Made by a program: the position numbers and the translations under genes
In this document: in pieces, positions 1 through 8,766 of the stretch
How positions within the stretch are numbered: position 1 is the stretch's first letter
Layout: each line of letters opens with the position of its first letter
Notes under the pieces: model-generated
Told to the model about the DNA's origin: nothing
What the model saw: the letters and a program-made list of their open reading frames with translations, nothing else
Databases searched by the model: none
Source: Pseudomonas sp.
Lineage (GTDB): Bacteria; Pseudomonadota; Gammaproteobacteria; Pseudomonadales; Pseudomonadaceae
DNA: 64,000 nucleotides
NCBI GenBank assembly: GCA_007713455.1
Contig: VMRT01000007.1
Location: 310,001-374,000 of the forward strand
Reading direction: 5' to 3'

Positions 1-532
1 CCAGCCGAATCCTGCTCATCTGGCCATCGCCGACCTCGCGCGCCATGTACCGCAACTGACACTGATCACGCAGAACGTCGACGACCTGCACGAGCGTGCC
101 GGCAGCGAGGATGTCATTCACCTGCACGGCAGCCTGCACCGACCGCGCTGTTTCGCCTGCGCCCGCGAGCCAGCCGAGCCGCTGCCGGCTGCCGACGAGC
201 CCGAAGGCGGTCGTCGCCTCGAACCGCCCCGTTGCAGCCACTGCGGCGGACGACTGCGCCCTGGCGTCGTCTGGTTCGGCGAGAGCCTGCCCGTCACCGC
301 ACTCAATGCCGCGTTCAAGGCGGCTGGCGAATGCGACCTGCTGCTGTCGGTGGGCACCTCCGGCGTGGTCTACCCCGCCGCCGAGGTGCCACACCGGGCG
401 CACGACGCCGGTGCCACCGTGGTGCACATAAACCCACAGGGCGAGGCGCCCGGCAGCAACCGCGAACACCTGCTTGCGCTGCCCGCCGGCAAGGCACTGC
501 CGGAATTGCTCCATGAAGCATTTGGCGGCTGA
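1..532 (+). CDS. SIR2-family NAD-dependent protein deacylase (5' truncated by window edge)
   Basis: The gene enters from the left edge, and the frame beginning at base 2 is open to the stop. It shows the sirtuin core: ITQNVDDLHERAG, where Asn and Asp contact NAD, followed by the LHGS motif carrying the catalytic His. A zinc-ribbon follows with one CxxC-like pair (CFAC) and a second CSHCGG pair, then RPGVVWFGE and the SVGTSG nucleotide-binding segment. Sirtuins remove acyl groups from lysines using NAD and release nicotinamide and O-acyl-ADP-ribose. The length to the stop and the motif order fit a bacterial CobB-type enzyme of about 240-250 residues, missing roughly its first 70. The N-terminal Rossmann glycine motif lies outside the window, so subclass (deacetylase or desuccinylase) is not decided. 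Confidence 0.93.
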   Translation, partial: QPNPAHLAIADLARHVPQLTLITQNVDDLHERAGSEDVIHLHGSLHRPRCFACAREPAEPLPAADEPEGGRRLEPPRCSHCGGRLRPGVVWFGESLPVTALNAAFKAAGECDLLLSVGTSGVVYPAAEVPHRAHDAGATVVHINPQGEAPGSNREHLLALPAGKALPELLHEAFGG

Positions 533-736
533 GGGAGAAACAATCTGCGCCCGGCCTCGGGTCTTGATCGCCCCAAAGCGGGGAGCGCGCCCGCACCGTC
601 GCACTGTTCTGGTTCAAGCCTGCCCCGCCCAGGTCGCAGTGACGGAGGCTGATCGCTCAGCATCCGAGCGACCCGCACCGCGCAACACCGCGCAGTCGCG
701 CGCCTGGCAGCCGCAAATCCATGCTGCCGGACAAGC

Positions 737-752
737 TGGCATACAACCTGCA
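737..752 (+). promoter_or_regulatory. candidate sigma-54 promoter of the nirBD operon
   Basis: The sequence reads TGGCAT-ACAAC-CTGCA. The GG and GC doublets have the exact -24/-12 spacing of sigma-54 promoters, with one mismatch in each half against TGGCAC-N5-TTGCA. Transcription would start near 763, just ahead of the leader hairpins. Nitrate and nitrite assimilation operons are commonly NtrC/sigma-54 dependent. No convincing NtrC dyad was found upstream, so this is a supported inference only. Confidence 0.5.
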
Positions 753-767
753 ACCACCCTGACAACA

Positions 768-931
768 CCTGCCGCCTCGCGGCAGGACGTCCCAGACGGT
801 CAGCGGCGACCGTCAAGCCAACAGGCGCGGGGCCGGGTGTAGCAGGCAACGAGGCCTGACCGACCACCCCACACACCACTAATTACCAGGCAAAGGCGCC
901 TGGAGCTGATACCAGCTCCAGGCGCCTTTTT
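768..931 (+). promoter_or_regulatory. NasT/ANTAR-type two-hexaloop antiterminator leader of nirBD
   Basis: The leader contains two hairpins with six-base loops. One is GACGGTC-AGCGGC-GACCGTC (795-814); the other is CAGGC-AACGAG-GCCTG (843-858). Both loops have A at position 1 and G at position 4, the signature recognised by ANTAR-domain antiterminators such as NasT and NasR. A further 8-bp hairpin with a CTC loop precedes them (768-786). A strong terminator hairpin follows, 46 nt before nirB. In P. aeruginosa the nirBD operon is known to be controlled by NasT antitermination in its leader. The 28-nt linker between the hexaloop hairpins is longer than I would expect, and no nasST genes lie in the window. 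Confidence 0.65.
892..931 (+). terminator. leader terminator upstream of nirB
   Basis: A perfect 17-bp stem (892-908 with 913-929) closes a four-base ATAC loop and runs into five T residues. It ends 46 bases before the nirB start codon and would stop transcription unless an antiterminator acts, so it reads as the attenuator of the leader rather than the end of the sirtuin gene alone. Confidence 0.8.
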
Positions 932-977
932 GCGTTTTGCCGGCCCAGTGCCGCAGCAGCTCGACTGAGGAAAGGCC

Positions 978-3536
978 ATGAGTTCTACCGTCACTCCGCT
1001 CACGCTCGAAAAACTGGTCATCGTCGGCAACGGCATGGTCGGTCACCACTGCATCGAACAGCTGATCGAGCGCGGCGCCCTCACCCGCTACGAGCTGCAT
1101 GTGTTCGGCGAGGAGCGCCAGCGCGCCTATGACCGCGTGCACCTGTCCGAATACTTCGGCGGTCGCGATGCCGAGTCGCTGGCCATGTGCGAGGCTGACT
1201 ACTACAGCAGCCACGGCGTCTACACCCATCTGGGCGTACAGGTGCTGGGTATCGACCGCGAACGTAAGGAGGTCGTTACCAGTTCCGGCCGCCAGCCCTA
1301 CGACCAACTGATTCTTGCCACCGGCTCCTACCCCTTCGTGCCACCGATCAGCGGTGCCGAAGGCAGCGCGCGGCTGGTCTACCGCACCCTCGACGACCTT
1401 GATGCGATTCGTGCGGCCGCCAGCGGCGCCACGCGCGGTGTGGTGGTTGGTGGCGGTCTGCTCGGCCTGGAAGCGGCCAACGCGCTGAAGTCGCTCGGCC
1501 TGGAAGCCCATGTCGTCGAATTCGCCCCGCGCCTGATGCCGGTGCAACTGGACGGCGAAGGCGGCGCGGCATTGAAGGCGCGCATCGAGGCGCTGGGCGT
1601 CGGCGTGCACCTGTCGCGCGCCACCCAGGAGATCGTTACCGGCGAGGACTACGCCTGGCGGATGAACTTCACCGACGGCGAATTCCTCGAAACCGACCTG
1701 ATCGTGTTTTCCGCCGGCATCCGCCCGCAGGACGCCCTCGGCCATGTCGCGGAGCTGGAGATCGCTCCGCGCGGCGGCATCGTGATCGACAGCGAATGCC
1801 GCACCTCGGACCCGGCGATCTTCGCCATCGGCGAGTGCGCCAGCTGGAACGGCAGCGTGTTCGGCCTGGTCGCGCCCGGCTACAGCATGGCGCGCAGTGT
1901 CGCCGCGCAGCTGGCCGAGGAACCGCACGAGCCCTTCTACGGCGCCGACATGTCGACCAAGCTCAAGCTGCTCGGCGTCGACGTCGGTTCCATCGGGGAT
2001 GCCCACGGCGCCACACCCGGCTCGCGCAGTTACCGTTTCATCGACGAGGCCAGTGCCAGCTACCGTCGACTGGTGGTATCCGCCGATGGCAAGACCGTGC
2101 TCGGCGCGGTGCTGGTCGGTGACAACAGCTACTACGACACGCTGCTGCAGTACGCGCAGAACGGCATCAAGCTGCCGGCCGATCCGTCCGCGCTGATCCT
2201 GCCGCAGACCGAGGGCGCTCCGACCCTTGGGCCGGACGCCCTGCCGGCCAGCGCGACCATCTGTTCCTGTCACAACGTCAGCAAGGGCGCGGTGTGCTGC
2301 CAGGTCGAGGCCGGCGTCACCGATCTCGGCGAACTCAAGGCCGCAACCAAGGCAGCTACCGGCTGCGGCGGTTGCAACGCCCTGCTCAAGCTGGTGTTCG
2401 ATTCCGAACTGGCGGCGCGCGGCGTGGCGGTGGACAAGAGCCTGTGCGAGCACTTCGCCTACACCCGTCAGGAGCTCTACGGCATCGTCCGCGTCGAGGG
2501 CATCCAGAGCTTCGCCGAACTGCTGGCCAAGCACGGCCGCGGGCATGTTGGCTGCGACATCTGCAAGCCGACGGTGGGTTCGATCCTCGCCTCCTGCTGG
2601 AACCAGCCAATTACCGATCCGGCGCTGATTCCGCTGCAGGACACCAACGACACCTTCATGGCCAACATGCAGAAGAACGGCACCTACTCGGTGGTGCCGC
2701 GCATCCCGGGTGGCGAGATCACCCCCGAGGGGCTGATCGCCATCGGCCAGGTCGCGAAGAAATACGACCTCTACACCAAGATCACCGGCGGCCAGCGCAT
2801 CGACCTGTTCGGCGCCCAGCTGCACGAGCTGCCGGACATCTGGGGCGAGCTGATCGCCGCCGGTTTCGAGACCGGTCACGCCTACGGCAAGAGCCTGCGC
2901 ACGGTCAAATCCTGCGTGGGCAGCACCTGGTGCCGCTACGGCGTGCAGGACAGCGTCGGCATGGCGCTGCGCCTCGAGGACCGCTACAAGGGCCTGCGCG
3001 CGCCGCACAAGATCAAGTTCGCCGTATCCGGTTGTACCCGCGAATGCGCCGAAGCGCAGAGCAAGGACATCGGCGTGATCGCCACGGACAAGGGCTGGAA
3101 CCTCTATGTCTGCGGTAACGGCGGCATGCGCCCGCGGCATGCCGAGCTGTTCGCCACCGACCTCGACGATGAAGCGCTGATCCGCACCATCGACCGCGTG
3201 CTGATGTTCTACGTACGCACCGCCGACAAGCTGCAGCGCACCTCGGTCTGGCGCGAGAGCCTGGAAGGCGGCCTGGACTACCTGAAGGACGTCATCCTCG
3301 ACGACAGCCTGGGTCTTGCCGCCGAGCTGGAAAGCCAGATGCAGCACGTGGTCGACAGCTACCAGTGCGAATGGACCAATGCCATCAGCGACCCGGAAAA
3401 GCTCAAGCGCTTCCGCACATTCGTCAACGACGGCCGCGGCGACCCCGACATCCACTTCGTCAAGGAGCGCGGCCAGCGTCGGCCTGTGCGCGCCAGCGAA
3501 CTTCACCTGATCCCGCTTACCCAGGAGGTGCTCTGA
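978..3536 (+). CDS. nirB: assimilatory NAD(P)H-nitrite reductase, large subunit
   Basis: At 852 residues this is a full-length NirB, which reduces nitrite to ammonium in the cytoplasm with NAD(P)H. The N-terminal ~400 residues are an FAD/NAD pyridine nucleotide-disulfide oxidoreductase fold (VIVGNGMVG, VVVGGGLLGLEAA, then IFAIGECA). A BFD-like [2Fe-2S] domain follows with C429, C431, C463 and C466. The C-terminal sulfite/nitrite reductase part carries the siroheme-[4Fe-4S] ligands in the pattern Cx5C (C646, C652) and Cx3C (C686, C690). AGGAAAGG precedes the ATG at a good distance. The stop overlaps the nirD start by one base. The leader upstream implies nitrate/nitrite induction and ammonium repression. 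Confidence 0.97.
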   Translation: MSSTVTPLTLEKLVIVGNGMVGHHCIEQLIERGALTRYELHVFGEERQRAYDRVHLSEYFGGRDAESLAMCEADYYSSHGVYTHLGVQVLGIDRERKEVVTSSGRQPYDQLILATGSYPFVPPISGAEGSARLVYRTLDDLDAIRAAASGATRGVVVGGGLLGLEAANALKSLGLEAHVVEFAPRLMPVQLDGEGGAALKARIEALGVGVHLSRATQEIVTGEDYAWRMNFTDGEFLETDLIVFSAGIRPQDALGHVAELEIAPRGGIVIDSECRTSDPAIFAIGECASWNGSVFGLVAPGYSMARSVAAQLAEEPHEPFYGADMSTKLKLLGVDVGSIGDAHGATPGSRSYRFIDEASASYRRLVVSADGKTVLGAVLVGDNSYYDTLLQYAQNGIKLPADPSALILPQTEGAPTLGPDALPASATICSCHNVSKGAVCCQVEAGVTDLGELKAATKAATGCGGCNALLKLVFDSELAARGVAVDKSLCEHFAYTRQELYGIVRVEGIQSFAELLAKHGRGHVGCDICKPTVGSILASCWNQPITDPALIPLQDTNDTFMANMQKNGTYSVVPRIPGGEITPEGLIAIGQVAKKYDLYTKITGGQRIDLFGAQLHELPDIWGELIAAGFETGHAYGKSLRTVKSCVGSTWCRYGVQDSVGMALRLEDRYKGLRAPHKIKFAVSGCTRECAEAQSKDIGVIATDKGWNLYVCGNGGMRPRHAELFATDLDDEALIRTIDRVLMFYVRTADKLQRTSVWRESLEGGLDYLKDVILDDSLGLAAELESQMQHVVDSYQCEWTNAISDPEKLKRFRTFVNDGRGDPDIHFVKERGQRRPVRASELHLIPLTQEVL

Positions 3537-3919
3537 TGAGCCAGTTCAACGTCGTTCGTCTCGACTCCCGTTCCGCAGCCCCGGCGGCCTGGCAGGCACT
3601 GTGCAGCCGTGCCGATCTGGTCGCCAATTCCGGTGTAGTGGCCTGGCACGAAGGCGCCCAGGTGGCGCTGTTCCACCTGCCCGACAACGCCGAAGGCGAG
3701 CAGCTGTTCGCCATCGACAATCGCGACCCCAAGTCCGGCGCCAACGTCATCGGCCGCGGCATCGTCGGCAACGTCAAGGGTGAGCTGGTGATCGCTTCAC
3801 CGCTGTACAAACAGCACTTCCGCCTCGCCGATGGCACCTGCATGGAATACCCCGAACAAAGCCTGCGCGTCTGGCCGGCACGCCTCAACGGCGATGCCGT
3901 CGAGATCGGCCTCGTCTGA
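3536..3919 (+). CDS. nirD: assimilatory nitrite reductase, small subunit
   Basis: This 127-residue NirD has a Rieske-like beta fold but lacks Rieske cluster ligands, as is normal for this subunit. It partners NirB in the cytoplasmic NAD(P)H-nitrite reductase. The reading frame is open further upstream, but I place the start at the ATG that overlaps the nirB TGA, because an AGGAGG sits a few bases before it and the protein then begins in the family-typical way. The overlap indicates translational coupling. After the stop an 8-bp GC-rich hairpin (3925-3932 with 3945-3952) without a T-run separates it from the channel gene and may modulate downstream expression. Confidence 0.95.
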   Translation: MSQFNVVRLDSRSAAPAAWQALCSRADLVANSGVVAWHEGAQVALFHLPDNAEGEQLFAIDNRDPKSGANVIGRGIVGNVKGELVIASPLYKQHFRLADGTCMEYPEQSLRVWPARLNGDAVEIGLV

Positions 3920-4004
3920 GTTCCGCGCCGCCGCGCGTGCTGTCGGCGGCGCCCGGAAACACCGAATTTAAAAGCTTCTGCCAACTATTCGAGAGAAACC
4001 CGCC

Positions 4005-4817
4005 ATGTCCTACATCATCCCCTCCGAGTTCGCCACCAAGATGGTGGACGCCGGTGAGTCGAAGATATTCATGTCCACCCGCGACACCCTGATCCGCGCC
4101 TTCATGGCCGGGGCGATCCTCGCCCTCGCCGCGGTGTTCGCGGTGACCATCACCGTGCAGACCGGTTCACCGCTGATCGGCGCCATGCTCTTTCCCGTGG
4201 GCTTCATCATGCTTTACCTGATGGGCTTCGACCTGCTCACCGGGGTATTCATGCTCACCCCGCTGGCCCTGCTCGACCGTCGTCCTGGTGTGACCGTGAA
4301 TGGCATCCTGCGCAACTGGGGCTGGGTGTTTCTCGGCAACTTCGCCGGTGCGCTGGTGGTCGCCTTCATGATGGCCTTCGTCTTCACCATGGGTTTCTCC
4401 ACCGAGCCGGGGCCGATCGGCGAGAAGATCTCGCACATCGGCGAGGACCGCACACTGGGCTACGCGGAGTTCGGCGCAGCGGGCTGGGCGACCATCTTCC
4501 TGCGCGGCATGCTGTGCAACTGGATGGTCTCGATGGGTGTCGTCGGCGCGATGATCTCCACCTCGGTCAGCGGCAAGGTCATCGCCATGTGGATGCCGAT
4601 CATGCTGTTCTTCTTCATGGGCTTCGAGCACTCGGTGGTGAACATGTTTCTGTTCCCCTCGGCGATGATCATGGGCGGCGACTTCTCGGTGATGGACTAC
4701 ATGCTGTGGAACGAAATCCCCACCGCACTGGGCAACCTGGTCGGCGGCCTGGCCTTCACTGGCCTGACGCTCTACACCACCCATGTGCGCACCGCACCCA
4801 AGCGCACCGTCTACTGA
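4005..4817 (+). CDS. nirC: formate/nitrite transporter (FNT) family channel, probably nitrite (NirC-like)
   Basis: This is a 270-residue integral membrane protein with six hydrophobic segments, the length and layout of FocA/NirC channels. The conserved pore histidine is H209 in GFEHSVVNMF, the same position number as in E. coli FocA. FNT proteins form pentameric channels for small monovalent anions. The location 85 bases after nirD makes nitrite the likely substrate, hence the symbol, but sequence alone cannot exclude formate. In P. aeruginosa the comparable operon continues with an assimilatory nitrate reductase; here that gene is absent at this site. A GC-rich hairpin follows the stop. Confidence 0.88.
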   Translation: MSYIIPSEFATKMVDAGESKIFMSTRDTLIRAFMAGAILALAAVFAVTITVQTGSPLIGAMLFPVGFIMLYLMGFDLLTGVFMLTPLALLDRRPGVTVNGILRNWGWVFLGNFAGALVVAFMMAFVFTMGFSTEPGPIGEKISHIGEDRTLGYAEFGAAGWATIFLRGMLCNWMVSMGVVGAMISTSVSGKVIAMWMPIMLFFFMGFEHSVVNMFLFPSAMIMGGDFSVMDYMLWNEIPTALGNLVGGLAFTGLTLYTTHVRTAPKRTVY

Positions 4818-4831
4818 CCCTGGAGTGAACG

Positions 4832-4864
4832 AAGGCCCCGGCTCGCATGCGCGCCGGGGCCTTT
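4832..4864 (+). terminator. intrinsic terminator between nirC and the PP2C-kinase gene
   Basis: An 11-bp stem, AAGGCCCCGGC (4832-4842) with GCCGGGGCCTT (4853-4863), has only a short T-run. It lies directly before the kinase start, so read-through into that gene is likely to be partial rather than absent. Confidence 0.55.
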
Positions 4865-4876
4865 GCGCAGATAAAG

Positions 4877-6598
4877 ATGCCCAGCCAACTCGCCATTTCC
4901 CTCGGCCAGTATTCGGACCGCGGACGCAAACCGGCCAACCAGGACTTTCACGGCGCCTGCGTGCCCGCTGACGCCCAGCTCGCCAGCAAGGGCATCGCCA
5001 TTGCGCTGGCCGATGGCATCAGCAGCAGCGAGGTCAGCCATGTCGCCAGCGAAACCGCGGTGGCGAGCTTTCTTTCCGACTATTTCTGCACCTCCGACGC
5101 ATGGTCGGTGAAGCAGTCGGCGCAGCGGGTGCTGGTGGCGATCAATTCCTGGCTGCATGCGCAGACCCGCCACAGCCCGCACCGCTATGACCGCGACCGC
5201 GGCTATGTCTGCACCTTCAGCGCGCTGGTGCTCAAGTCGGCCAGCGCGCACCTGTTCCACGTCGGCGATGCGCGCATCTATCGACTGCGCGACGGCGGCC
5301 TCGAACAGCTGACCGAAGATCACCGTGTGCGCGTGTCGGCGGATACCAGCTACCTCGGCCGCGCGCTGGGCATCGACCGGCACCTGGAGATCGACTACCG
5401 CACCCTACCGCTGGCGGTCGGCGATCTGTTCCTGCTCGCCACCGATGGCGTCTACGAGCACATCGGCGCACGGGAGGTGGCGCAGCTCGTTGCCGAGCAT
5501 GGGGACGAGCTCGACCTGGCGGCGCGCCGGATCGTCGAGCAGGCATTGGCCAACGGCAGCGACGACAACCTCACCGCACAGCTGGTACGCATCGACAGCC
5601 TGCCGGAGCAGGCCGCCGACGACGTGCAGCGGCAGCTCGGTGAACTGGCGCTGCCGCCGCTGCTGGAGCCGCGCATGCAGTTCGATGGCTATCGCATCGT
5701 CCGTGAGCTGCACGTCAGCAGCCGCAGCCATGTGCACCTGGCCGTCGACGAAGCCAGCGGCGCCACCGTGGTGCTGAAGACGCCCTCGATGGATCTGCGG
5801 GGCGACGCGGCCTATCTGGAGCGCTTCCTGCTGGAGGAGTGGATCGCCCGTCGGCTGGACAACCCCCACGTGGTCAAAGCCTGCCCGCCGCCACGGCAGC
5901 GGCGCTACCTGTACACCGTGAGCGAATTCATCGATGGCCAGACGCTGGCGCAGTGGATGCTCGACAATCCACAGCCGGACCTGGAAACCGTGCGCGGCAT
6001 CGTCGAGCAGATCGCCCGCGGCCTGCGCGCCTTCCACCGCCTGGAGATGCTGCATCAGGACTTGCGCCCGCAGAACCTGATGATCGACGCCACCGGCACG
6101 CTCAAGATCATCGATTTCGGCTCGACCCGCGTCGCCGGGCTCGCCGAGCGCAATGCGCCGGGCACGCAGGACAACCTGCTCGGCACCGCCGCCTATACCG
6201 CTCCGGAGTACTTCCTCGGCGAGGCCGGCACGCCGCGTTCGGATCAGTATTCGCTGGCGGTGATTGCCTATCAGCTGCTCAGCGGTCGCTTGCCCTACGG
6301 CGCCGACGTCGCCAGGGCACGTACCACTGCAGCGCAGAAACGTTTGTGCTATCAGCCGCTGCGCCATGCGCAGCGCGATATCCCCGCGTGGATCGACGAA
6401 GTGCTGGGCAAGGCGCTGCATCCCGATCCGGCGCGGCGCTATGCCGAGCTGTCGGAGTTCGTCTTCGAGCTGCGCCAGCCCAACCCGGCGTTTCTCAACC
6501 GCGCCCGCCCACCGCTGCTCGAGCGCAATCCGCTGCTGTTCTGGAAGGGCCTGACGCTGCTGCTGGCCGGTACAGTAGTTGCGCTGCTGTTGCGCTAG
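4877..6598 (+). CDS. PP2C phosphatase fused to an atypical Ser/Thr protein kinase, C-terminal membrane anchor
   Basis: The N-terminal ~240 residues are a PP2C-type phosphatase with metal-binding acidic motifs (DRGRKPANQD, ADGISSSE, HVGDARIYRLR, ATDGVYEH, DDNLTAQ). From about residue 265 follows a protein kinase with the ATP lysine K301, catalytic loop HQDLRPQN (D395), DFG at 413 and an APE-like segment. The glycine-rich loop is missing (RELHVSSRSHVHLA), and HRD is HQD. The last ~20 residues form one hydrophobic helix, so the protein is probably tail-anchored in the inner membrane. P. aeruginosa also has a kinase gene beside its nitrate-assimilation genes. I chose the ATG at 4877; an ATG 30 bases earlier lies inside the terminator hairpin. 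The stop overlaps the convergent helicase stop. Confidence 0.9.
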   Translation: MPSQLAISLGQYSDRGRKPANQDFHGACVPADAQLASKGIAIALADGISSSEVSHVASETAVASFLSDYFCTSDAWSVKQSAQRVLVAINSWLHAQTRHSPHRYDRDRGYVCTFSALVLKSASAHLFHVGDARIYRLRDGGLEQLTEDHRVRVSADTSYLGRALGIDRHLEIDYRTLPLAVGDLFLLATDGVYEHIGAREVAQLVAEHGDELDLAARRIVEQALANGSDDNLTAQLVRIDSLPEQAADDVQRQLGELALPPLLEPRMQFDGYRIVRELHVSSRSHVHLAVDEASGATVVLKTPSMDLRGDAAYLERFLLEEWIARRLDNPHVVKACPPPRQRRYLYTVSEFIDGQTLAQWMLDNPQPDLETVRGIVEQIARGLRAFHRLEMLHQDLRPQNLMIDATGTLKIIDFGSTRVAGLAERNAPGTQDNLLGTAAYTAPEYFLGEAGTPRSDQYSLAVIAYQLLSGRLPYGADVARARTTAAQKRLCYQPLRHAQRDIPAWIDEVLGKALHPDPARRYAELSEFVFELRQPNPAFLNRARPPLLERNPLLFWKGLTLLLAGTVVALLLR

Positions 6599-8559
6599 CC
6601 GCGCTGGCGCAACAGTGCCGTGGCACCCTGAGGCTTGCGCGTGTACCAGAACACCCGGCTGACGCCGCGGGTGATCGCCACATAACCCAGGCGCTGGCTT
6701 TCATCGGCCATGGCCTGGTCATAGCTGTTGCGGAAGAAACCCGAGTAGGCATACAGCCCATTGCGCAGCGGGTGCGGCTGCACCGGGGCGCAGTCGTCGA
6801 TGATGATCGCCACCTCGGCCTGCAGTCCCTTGGCGCGGTGGATGGTGTAAGCCTTGACCGGCAGCTTGCGGTCCAGCTGCGCCTGAATGGTCCGCAGCGG
6901 CTCGTTGCGCCGGCTGAGCAGCAGCACCGCGGTGCGTTCGCGGCTTTGCCGTTCGGCCACATGGGCGCACTGCGCAGTGATCGCCTCGATCAGCTTCGGC
7001 AGGCCCTTGTTCAGGTCGAAACCGGTGACCAGCTTTACCCCGTGGTCGCCGGGCTGCGCCGGTTTGCATGGCCGGCTGGTCTTGGCCTGTTTGAAGCGCA
7101 CACCGGCCAGCACCGCCTCGCCATCGCGAATCACCGGCTCGATAGAGCGGTAGTTGGTCTCCAGCAGCAACGTCTCGCTGCCCTTGGCGCCGCGCCGCGG
7201 GAAGTACTTGTCGAAGTCCATGAACAACTCCGGCGAACTGCCGCGCCAGCCGTAGATCGACTGCCAGTCGTCACCGATGGCCATCAGGCTCGGGCTGCTC
7301 TTCTGTCGTGCCAGCCGGCGATGCAGCGCTTGTAGCCATTGGACGATCTGCGGGGAAATGTCCTGAAATTCATCGATAAGCAGGTGCTCGAACGGGGCAA
7401 GGCTGGCCTGTGACATATCCGAGCCTGACGCCAGGCGCTCGGTGAGCTGTTGAAAGGCCTCGTTGAAGGTCAGCAGCCCCTGCTCACGCAGCGCCGCCCT
7501 GAAGTAGCCATGGAAGCTCACCAGCGCCTCGATGAAGTCCTTTTCGCGCGACGCGCACTGCAATCCGGCCGCTTGCAGCTGATCGATGCGAATGCCGATG
7601 CTCTCGATAAACGCAGCCTGGGTGTAGAAGGCCTCGTACAGCGGCAGTGGCGTGAACTCGCCGGCCAGGGTGAAGGCATCCCCTGGCGCTTTTGGTGCGG
7701 CGCGCTTGCCCTGCTCAGCTTCGGCTGCAGGCTCAGGCAGATCGAGCAGGCGGTGCACCTGTTCGCGGAATGTCGCTTGCTCGGTGTAACACTGCTGATA
7801 GGCCTGCTTGAGCAGGCGAACTTGCGCCGTTCGCAGGCGTGCGGTGGCCAGCGGGTTGTCCGGTTCGTCCGCCGCGGCGGCCTTGTCGTCCAGCTGCTCG
7901 AACCACACCGGCCGGGCCAGCACCTCACGCGCCAGCTGCGCCATGGCCGAATGGAAGGTGCGCACGCACTGGCGCGCCTGCTGCGCATCGAACGGCACCT
8001 GCCAGAAGCCAAGCACCCGCACCAGCTGTTCGCGCAGCTGCGCGCAGGAGGCATTGGTAAAGGAAATGACTGTCAGCCGCGCAGGCTCGACGCCCATGTG
8101 GCAGAGCATGAACACCACCCGCAGCAGCAAGGTGGTGGATTTGCCGGAGCCGGCGCCGGCGAAGATTCGCGTCACCGGGCTGCGGCTGAGGATCATCGCC
8201 CATTGCTCCTGCGACGGTGCGCTCACGATCCCGGCAGCTACCGCCTGCTCGACGCGGTCACGCATCGCCTGGACCTGCGCATCCTCAACCTTTAGTTGCG
8301 CAGCCGCATAGATGCCCTGAGCGGCGGCCTTGCGCGGCTTGGCGGTGGCATGCGGCGGCCCTTCCGACTTGCTCTTTGACTTGGTGGCAGGTTTGCCCCT
8401 GCGTTTGCTGGCCGTGGCCTTGTTCGCCTTGCCGGGCGCACCGCCCCAGCGACGAAACAACAGCTCGTCCTCATCACGCAGATGGGCCGAGGTACGTGGA
8501 AAACAGCGCTGCAGCACCCCGGCGACCAGAGCCCTGTAACGCTTGACGGCAGAAAACAT
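6595..8559 (-). CDS. UvrD/Rep-like superfamily 1 DNA helicase
   Basis: This 654-residue protein has the SF1A helicase motifs: Walker A GAGSGKST at 135-142, motif Ia SFTNASCAQLRE, Walker B LLIDEFQDIS, motif III GDDWQSIYGWRGS, motif IV LETNYRS, and late motifs including AYTIHRAKGLQ and YVAITRG. It should unwind DNA 3' to 5' using ATP. It is shorter than UvrD or Rep (about 670-730), and a Lys/Ala-rich low-complexity stretch at residues 40-80 precedes the motor. Orthologues tend to be annotated only as UvrD-like helicases. Its stop codon and that of the converging kinase gene share a single CTAG, so no room remains for a terminator between them. Confidence 0.93.
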   Translation of the reverse strand: MFSAVKRYRALVAGVLQRCFPRTSAHLRDEDELLFRRWGGAPGKANKATASKRRGKPATKSKSKSEGPPHATAKPRKAAAQGIYAAAQLKVEDAQVQAMRDRVEQAVAAGIVSAPSQEQWAMILSRSPVTRIFAGAGSGKSTTLLLRVVFMLCHMGVEPARLTVISFTNASCAQLREQLVRVLGFWQVPFDAQQARQCVRTFHSAMAQLAREVLARPVWFEQLDDKAAAADEPDNPLATARLRTAQVRLLKQAYQQCYTEQATFREQVHRLLDLPEPAAEAEQGKRAAPKAPGDAFTLAGEFTPLPLYEAFYTQAAFIESIGIRIDQLQAAGLQCASREKDFIEALVSFHGYFRAALREQGLLTFNEAFQQLTERLASGSDMSQASLAPFEHLLIDEFQDISPQIVQWLQALHRRLARQKSSPSLMAIGDDWQSIYGWRGSSPELFMDFDKYFPRRGAKGSETLLLETNYRSIEPVIRDGEAVLAGVRFKQAKTSRPCKPAQPGDHGVKLVTGFDLNKGLPKLIEAITAQCAHVAERQSRERTAVLLLSRRNEPLRTIQAQLDRKLPVKAYTIHRAKGLQAEVAIIIDDCAPVQPHPLRNGLYAYSGFFRNSYDQAMADESQRLGYVAITRGVSRVFWYTRKPQGATALLRQRG

Positions 8560-8766
8560 CGGAAATCACCGTGGGCATTGCATATCGTTGATATGGTACG
8601 GGTTTTTCCCTGTACGCTGGCCGCTGCAAGGACGAACAGCAGCGAATGGTGCCAGCAATCGCCTGCCTCGCCGGCACGACTTCCCGGGCAATCGGCTGTC
8701 TGAGCTGAACCAGCTCTCGCCTGTACAGCCCTGCCCTGTCTTCACACCGGATACGGATCGCTACTG

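Noticed and set aside
879-3506. 875-codon open frame antisense to nirB
   Set aside because: It is an artefact of high-GC codon use opposite a clear nirB; the protein is low-complexity Ala/Gly/Val/Asp-rich with no domain.
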